DNA of 64,000 nucleotides from Mesostigma viride. Lineage: Eukaryota > Streptophyta > Mesostigmatophyceae > Mesostigmatales > Mesostigmataceae. This document shows, in pieces, positions 57,821 to 64,000 of this stretch. Each line of letters starts with the position of its first letter. The stretch's first letter is position 1. The notes below the pieces were generated by a model. It was not told the DNA's origin. It did no database searches and saw only the letters and a program-made list of their open reading frames with translations. The position numbers were made by a program, and so were the translations under genes. Location of the stretch: NCBI GenBank assembly GCA_009746045.1, contig RPFO01000436.1, positions 1,941,133 through 2,005,132 on the forward strand, written 5' to 3'.

Positions 57821-59289
57821 CAGTATATTCACATAGCATCGCACCATGCAAACATACTACATGCATTAATTGTATACTACTGTAGTATTTGCGTGCATGC
57901 ACAGCCACATATATATATATATTAAAATATATAATTACTTGCATCAAAGTGAAGGCACCCAAGTAAACATAACCAATATAAAGCCACATATATACACGTA
58001 CACACAATTATGCATGCGCACGTTTACATTCTCAGTATTACATGCAATACATCGATCGTGTCCACAATATCCACCGTATAGAGTATAGCCGAGGGTAGGG
58101 CAACCTTGGATTATGTCCAAAACAGTGTTAAAAACATGTGGATTGATGGTGGGTGTCTTAAAATGTGTAAAATCAGAGTATTCTGAGTGTGTCCGTACGA
58201 AAACGTATAATACCGTATTATACCGTATTATACCGTATTATACATTATACTCCACCGTGACCGTATAAAACGCGTATAACGTACGATCTCACTCTGCTTG
58301 TGGATGTCTGGGTTCTGGAAGTCTTTCTTTGACATCCTGGACACCAAGCTGGCCTTTGGGGTAGCATACAGGTGTGCCAGCACGGGGGCGGTGGAGAGGC
58401 TGAACCATATTGTACAGGAATGCCAGAAGCATTACTGTACCCATGATAACAAGGAATGGGACAGGAGACTTCCCTTCATAGAGTTTGCTAGCAACAACTC
58501 ACCCCTGGCTCCTCACCAAATGTCTCCCTTTGTCATTTGCCATGGCCAGTGCCCTTTGACCCCATTCGACCTGGAGCTGCCTGATAGGGATGCTGAAGGC
58601 CCCTTCAGAAGACGCTTAACCTCAGTCCAACAGCTGATAGCATCCTTCCAGGAAGCTCACAGTGTGGTTGCTGCTCAGATGCTGCATGCACAAGACAAGT
58701 ATTTGAGTGAATGCTTGGCAACAGATGCTGGCTACTCACACTTTTGTGGCCCCTGGTGACTTGGTGCTTCTGGAGGCTAACCGTGTGCTACCTGAAAAGG
58801 AGCAATGCCGGAAACTTCAACCATTGTGGTTGGGACCTTTCCCTGTCCTGGACACCTTCCACTATGGGACTGTGGTTCAAGTCCAGGTGCCTTCCCACTG
58901 GCGGCTCAAGACCAATGTGTTTCACCTGGCCCAGCCTTGTACAAACGTAACACCTTGCAGGGACGCCTCTCTGCTCCCTTACCATTTGAGCTGGATCATG
59001 AGGGGGAAAGGATATATGAAGTGGAGCAGCTGTTGGCTCACAGAGTCAAAGGAAAGGGTAGGACTAAGCAGCTTCAGTTCAAGGTGCATTGGAAAGGAGA
59101 GTTAGAGTCTACTGCCACGTGGTTGTGGTTGTCTGACTTAACTCACTGCCATGAGGTGGTCCAGGAGTCTTGCCAACAGAAGGGCCTCACTCTTCCTTCT
59201 TGGTATACTGAGTTGGTGAGGACCACTGCTCCCCTTCCTATATCTCAGGACTAACGAATGGTTTCCTTGTGCCTGCTGTGTGGTCCCAG

Positions 59290-60466
59290 ATGGAGGAGGA
59301 GTCCCTATACACCAACTTGGCCTTGGGAGCCACCACGTACGGAGGGAGGGGTCACGGGTATGCATCCAGAGGCCTCCCACCCCATGAGTTATGTGGAGTC
59401 CCTGTTTGACACCATTGTCAGGCGTGACCTTAGGAGGGGTCAACAGATGGATACCGTTAACAAGCTCTTGCATGCTGTGATCTCCAAGCAGGATAAGTTA
59501 CATGAGCTTCTTCAAGGGTTGTCCTTGTCTCAGCCCCAGATGGGGAGTGGGTCTAACATAGCTCTCAGCCCCAGCAGCACTCCCATCATTCAGATTCCTC
59601 GTCACGTGGTACCTGTCAAGAATGTGGTGGCCTATGTGGATCACAGGAAGTGCACGGGGCCCTGTGAGCACTGTGAGACGTTGGCCAAGGCGTGGGCTGC
59701 CCTTAACAGGGGGGAGGGGGGGTAAGCCCTGAGGGTTTTGTGGAGGAGGTCTTGTCTCAGTTGCACACCAGCTTGTACGAGATTGGCTCTCCCTTTGTGG
59801 CTCACCTGCTGCACAGGATGGTTGCGTTTGACCCCAAGACCTGAGATTGACATGAGGCCTGCTGAGGGGCAGGATATGTTGACAGCCTTACCTGAGGCTT
59901 TGAAGGGAGCATTCACTCAGTTCAAGCCAGTGAGTATGGGTGAGGCTTCCTACATGGAGTTGTTGGAGTTTTCAGTCCAGCAGGGGGACTTTGATTTGGC
60001 TCCTTCTTCCTCAAGCTCGGTCAAGGGGTGTTTCCCTTTGGAGACATCCAACCTTTTCTGCAGTCCAGGGTTGCCTAAGTACACCATGGAGCTCAAGGTT
60101 CGTCTGACCCCATTGAGGGTGTTGGTGCCTCTGATAGGTGCTAAGTGGTGGTCAGTGGTCAAGACCTTTCTCCAGTTCTGGTGGGCGTACAGGTCATGGG
60201 TGAGCAGGCACAAGACGTCCTCTACTTGGGTGATGGATCCTGAGGGTCAGTCTGTGGTGCTTCTCTCCTACCCAGGGACATGCCTGCGTTATGCTGCCCA
60301 GATGGCGGCAGGGGCTGCTGAGACGTGCATGGTGCTGCAGGTCAGCAGGAACTGGCCAGAATTGGCTCACATGGTGGAGCAGTTTCCCCTGTTTGGGACC
60401 AAGGGCAAGGATGGCGTGAATGGGGATTGGTATAGCCTGCGAGGAACAGAGCTGAGAAGGAATTAA
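59290..60466 (+). CDS. Extra ORF of the chromovirus, copy 2
   Basis: Same position and order as at 40110-41263: MSYVESLFDTIVRRDLRRG, KCTGPCEHCETLA, EEVLSQLHTSLYEIGSPF, then a long open part to LRGTELRRN at 60466. Its final 190 codons are open here and nearly unchanged from copy 1. Frame changes near 59720 and 59830 break the middle. Substitutions between the copies are mostly silent or conservative by eye, which suggests selection on the protein. Function unknown. Confidence 0.7.
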
Positions 60467-60841
60467 GAGGATGGGGGAGGATGATGGAAGAGCATGGAAG
60501 GTGCTTTGGATTGTGGTGTGAGGGGGGGATTCCAGGATGGATGATGGGGGAGCTCCAGTCCAGTTCTGATGTTCCAGTCCAGAGTTCCAGGTTCCAGAAT
60601 GCTGAATGGAAGAGCTTTCATTATTGCTGTGTTTATCTGGGTTTTTAGTAGATATAAGGAAGTGACTTGTCTGCTGTAAGCACCTGCACGACTAGATGTT
60701 TATGAGATAGGAGGCCCTGTGTTCCAGGGATGTAAAAACCCATCTGCTTTTCCCAAGAGATGGTGGATTTCTGTTCAATGTCACTCTGCCTTCAAGTGTT
60801 TGGCTGTTGGACCTGGTAGGTCCAGTTTTGAGGGGAAGATA

Positions 60842-61563
60842 TGTAACAAGCAAAAATGACTTTGTTGTTACATCCTTTGTTTTGTGAATGTTTGGCTTTT
60901 ATGTATTCGAGGACTTTTGGATCAGTATTGGGAAAGTTATGAGGTTTCTAAGACGGCGGTACTTGGAACTGTACTTTGTCAACCGACTGGTAGGAGCCCT
61001 CATTGGTCGTGGCCTGATCCACGTGGGGTTATAGTTTGTTGGTCGGTACTATTGAGTCTTAAATGCTCCTTTGGGACTTTAGTGCTTACTACAGATTCAG
61101 GATCTCACGAACAGATTCTGCCAGGCTGTGTGTGGTGTTGTTCTGTTTTGTGTGACAAGGATGGATACGAAGATCTTATCTAGAATTCCAGGATTCTGAT
61201 TGGTTCTTTTCAGGCTAAGGTTGAAGCGAGTTCGACAAGCACGTCGATATCAAGGACGTGGGGTCGCCATTGTAGCAGCGTTGGTTTTGATTCATCATGG
61301 TATAATAAAGCTTGTCTTTGTTGTCCATTCATAAGAGCCCCTTGGCTATAGACTACCTTCAGTACGTTCCACAGAGGTCGTCTATACACAAGCTTGTCTT
61401 TGTGTCTACAAGGGGTTGTGATTCCCTAAATCACGTGCTGTGGAATTTCCATCTCAACGTTGCTCGGATATTTGAAGATCTGTAACTCAAGAAAGCAACC
61501 CAGGTAAAAGATCTTTCATATTTGGATTATGGATGATGCAGATGATCATTTTTAATCGTTACA
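60842..61563 (+). repeat. 3' LTR of chromovirus copy 2
   Basis: 722 bp, TGTAAC to GTTACA, closely similar to the LTRs at 29519 and 41670. It lacks the 64-bp duplication. Confidence 0.95.
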
Positions 61564-63086
61564 CTCGGGTACCTTACTTTTCCTTCCAGTCAGGAAGGGT
61601 TCTATCAGCATATGCTTTGCAACCTTCCTAGTTGCAGATTTCACTTTGCTGAAATGCATGCTGTTGTGGACGTTCATGGACATCATTTCCCACGTGTGGA
61701 TCCTACAGGGTTCCCACCAGTACTCCTGTCATGCACACTTGTCTCCTCGTACTTTTTCCTTCCAGTCAGGGAGGGTTACATCGCCACAATGTGCAACCTT
61801 CTTAGTTGCCGGTTTTAGGCAATGGAGCACTTAGCTGCATGACGGGCCTGGGATTGTTGTTGATTTCAGTTTGTTGCTTGACATAACAATCTATGGATCC
61901 TATAGATAGGGTTAGCAGTACTCCTTCAGTCTGAAGGCGCTATTATTAGCATTGTGTTCTCTTCCCTGTTCTAAGGGGAGTTAGGACTCTTTACATGGGG
62001 TGCATTGGGTTTTACCATCACCCCCACATCATCTATCCTCAGTCGCATTCAGCGCCTTGCCATCACCCCTTCCCTGCACAGCCACCGTGCCAGGAGCTAG
62101 CAAGTAGTAATCCTTGCTGTTAATCGGGGTTGCTGTTGGTCATACCTGCTGTTTGCTGGGATTGATGCCAGGTGATAATGGGTGTTCCTACCCATTGTTG
62201 TGGGTGTGTGGCACGTTTCTGTTGCAGGTAGTCATACCTATTTTTTTTGTACTCAATACTAGCGGTCATGCTGGTAACCGTGGCAATGGTTTATCGGACA
62301 TCGCCAGCTAGACACATCTACCATGATGACAGGGGCTCGTGATAGCTCAGTACCGGGGAGTACCTCGACGTGTTTGTAGGGGCAGCCTTGCTTGTGGACC
62401 TGATTACTCCACTCTCACTGCCATTCGGACACATGTTTCGTAGACACTGCTTGTCCTGACCTTCACACCCCTTCTTTCTCCCAAGTCTGGGGGTACCCTT
62501 GTTGGTACAATGTCTTTGTACCTCAGTTGTGGCACGTCTATTTTGGCTTGATATTCTATCTGTTTGGTTTGTTTGGAATTTTTTTTTCCCTTCCCCCCCC
62601 CCCCCGGCCCCTCCGGGTGCTTTCCGTCGCGAGGGCGCTCCGATTCCCATAGAGGGGGGAGGAGCGAAGAACTGAAGAGGCTTCACAGCCCCTTAGGGGG
62701 GGGAGGAGTCACAGAGATAGGCATCTGTGTGTTACCCAGTTAGTGGACTGAAGGGAGAGGCTCCCATTCCCCTTAGGGGGGGGAGGAGTCAGTGTGAGAA
62801 AGCACTCAGGTTACTAGTGTTATTACTAGTGGCTCTAGTAGCAACTAGATATTGTGTCTGTACAAGTAGTCATACTAGTGGATGCACATGTTGGTCCGAG
62901 CATCTGTGTTTGTACTGGTAGTCATACTAGTGAGCTCTAGTGCATGTGTTGGTCCGGACGTCGTGGATGTACGGGGTTGGTTGTCCTTGGTTCGTCAGTG
63001 CCTGAGGTCAACTAGGTCATGTAGTAGGTGTATGAGGGTGTACGTGGTGTGTGCATAAAGGATTGGAAGATGCGTATGCGTGTCAG
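61564..63086. other. No gene recognised; short direct repeats
   Basis: A ~70-bp unit (TTTTCCTTCCAGTCAGG, GCAACCTTCCTAGTTGC) occurs at about 61576-61645 and 61750-61816. CCCCTTAGGGGGGGGAGGAG occurs twice near 62690 and 62770. A run of 12 C lies near 62600. Confidence 0.5.
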
Positions 63087-63254
63087 TCCACGACCAATGA
63101 CGGCTCCTGACAGTCGGTTGACAAAGTCTAAGTTCCAAGTACCACCGCCTTAGAAATCTCATAACTTTCTCAATACTGATCCAAAAGTCCTCAAATAAAC
63201 GCCAAACGTTCACAAAACAAAGGATGTAACAACAAATCATTTTTGCTTGTTACA
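63087..63254 (-). repeat. Fragment of a chromovirus LTR, inverted
   Basis: Read on the minus strand, it starts TGTAACAAGCAAAAATGAT at 63254 and follows the first ~170 bases of the LTRs to ATTGGTCGTGG. Beyond that, similarity ends. It is the start of a third family member in opposite orientation. Confidence 0.85.
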
Positions 63255-63334
63255 CCATGCACCTGTCAGCTTGAATCGAAACTAGGTCGCCTACTAGAGC
63301 GACGGTCGTCTTTACGTTTTGCGGGGGTGCGGAG

Positions 63335-63905
63335 GGTGGGGGACGGATCCGCCAGCGCATCGTGGCCGGCCCTCGCTGAGCGGGGGGGGGAGGGGGGGGC
63401 ACCTCCGGGTGGGTGGGTGGGCGGGGTGGGCGGGGGGTCTCGCTGAGGAGGGCGGGGGTCCTTGCGACCTCGCCCCATTTCGTCTTTTCGCCGTACTTTA
63501 TTTTAGTTTGGTTGAGTTGAATCATTTGCGTTCGGCTTTAGTTGCAGGATACTATTGACGTTCACTCGCTGGCATCTTGAATGGCGGGGGGGGGGCGGGG
63601 GACGGATCCGCCAGCGCATCGTGGCCAGCCCTCGCTGAGGGGGGGGGAGAAGGGGGGGGGCACCTCTGGCCGGGTGGGTGGGTGGGTGGGTGGGTGGGTG
63701 GGTGGGTGGGTGGGTGGGTGGGTGGGTGGGTGGGTGGGTGGGTGGGTGGGTGGGTGGGTGGGTGGGTGGGTGGGTGGGTGGGTGGGTGGGGGTTGCGGGG
63801 GATGGATCCGCCAGTGCATCATGGAGGGCCCTCGCTGAGGGGGGTGGGGGTGGGGGGGACCTCCGCGGGTGGGTGGGGGAGCGCGGGAGGCGGGGGATCC
63901 CGCAC
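63335..63905. repeat. G-rich array of three units including (GGGT)n
   Basis: Three diverged units share GGATCCGCCAGCGCATCGTG, CCCTCGCTGAG and CACCTC or ACCTCC, at about 63335, 63595 and 63797. The middle unit has expanded its GGGT motif to about 29 copies (63672-63790). Confidence 0.9.
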
Positions 63906-64000
63906 TCGCATATACTATGACGTGCATACATGTAAAGACCATCGGGCATCCTGTGGCAGATCTCCGGTCTTTTTCAGGGGTCCTCGTGGTCGACGTCTGT

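Larger units (their letters stand above)
55841..58296. mobile_element. hAT-type non-autonomous element with 8-bp target duplication
   Basis: Terminal inverted repeats are CAGTGTGAGATCATACG (left) and CAGAGTGAGATCGTACG (right, reverse complement). CTTGTGGA flanks both ends (55833-55840 and 58297-58304). Copy 1 of the chromovirus shows the empty site. Both subterminal regions are rich in GTATAATACG repeats, likely transposase sites. An 8-bp duplication and CAG ends are hAT features. The interior has no recognisable transposase and contains SINE-type insertions, so it depends on a partner. Confidence 0.9.
55168..59254 (+). pseudogene. Chromovirus copy 2 integrase and chromodomain, split
   Basis: 55168-55840 holds HDDVTACHPGYAKLLHEV, CDSCQRN, TMDFICGLPVSD and VMDRLSRM, with an in-frame TAG at 55780. 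After the insert, 58297-58750 gives LWMSGFWKSFFDILD, ASTGAVERLNHIVQECQ (the catalytic Glu that copy 1 has lost to an indel) and FPLTPFDLELPD-like context. The chromodomain follows at 58985-59200 (YEVEQLLAHRVKGKGRTK, VHWKGELESTATWLWLSDL). Confidence 0.9.
53973..61563 (+). mobile_element. Ty3/gypsy chromovirus, copy 2, 5'-truncated and split by a hAT element
   Basis: The sequence becomes homologous to copy 1 at its base 33838 (CTAAGGTGGAGTGGGGGCAT) and stays so to the 3' LTR. 5' LTR, gag, protease and most of RT are missing. A hAT-type element interrupts the integrase at 55841-58296. Confidence 0.93.

Noticed and set aside
63672-63790. (GGGT)n as telomeric repeat.
   Set aside because: Plant and algal telomeres are TTTAGGG or variants such as TTTTAGGG. 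A 4-bp GGGT unit is different, and unrelated sequence continues beyond it.

Overview
The window is nuclear DNA of a eukaryote, most likely a microalga and probably of the green lineage. The evidence is many short GT-AG exons with GC-rich third positions, a TGTAA poly(A)-type signal behind the one intact gene, and a repeat complement (chromoviruses, a Kolobok-like TTAA transposon, piggyBac, hAT, SINEs) known from chlorophytes. The lineage is an inference; nothing here fixes a species.

Region 1 (1-14418, + strand) is the 3' nine-tenths of one gene, ORC4 (origin recognition complex subunit 4). I could thread 14 exons (1110 coding bases, 369 codons plus stop) through about 13 kb of introns. Splice phases are consistent throughout and the protein follows the ORC4 family from just after the Walker A region to the C-terminus. 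Most of the introns carry a tandem repeat of their own (period 6, 7, 9, 11, 12, 27, 30, 31, 33, 36 or 38 bp), so the gene is nearly hidden.

Region 2 (14419-28200) holds SINE-like elements with 3' hairpins and TTAA tails, a decayed gag fragment, and one intact intronless gene for a bacterial-type PLP enzyme of the cystathionine gamma-synthase family (19178-20461). It continues with a 465-bp MITE, about 1.46 kb of pure trinucleotide repeat, and a tandem pair of non-coding elements.

Region 3 (28200-63260) is a nest of transposable elements that can be read in layers. A copia-like element on the minus strand was split by a Ty3/gypsy chromovirus (29519-42383, 5-bp target duplication). That chromovirus was itself split by a Kolobok-like DNA transposon (36113-39521, TTAA duplication) encoding an AT-hook/DDE/PHD transposase. 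Next comes an internally deleted piggyBac, then a complete copia-like element with apparently identical LTRs (45557-53035). Last is a 5'-truncated second chromovirus (53973-61563), split by a hAT-type element with an 8-bp duplication that carries tRNA-Pro-related SINE copies.

The best candidates for undescribed biology are four. The copia-like lineage has the order gag-INT-PR-RT/RNase H and an HGDD reverse-transcriptase motif. The chromovirus family has an additional conserved ORF between integrase and 3' LTR. The Kolobok-like element is bicistronic. E2F-like sites lie upstream of two unrelated DNA transposases.

Region 4 (63260-64000) is a G-rich array of three related units containing a (GGGT)n tract. 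Many coding frames in the elements are broken by single-base indels near homopolymers, so some breaks may be assembly errors.
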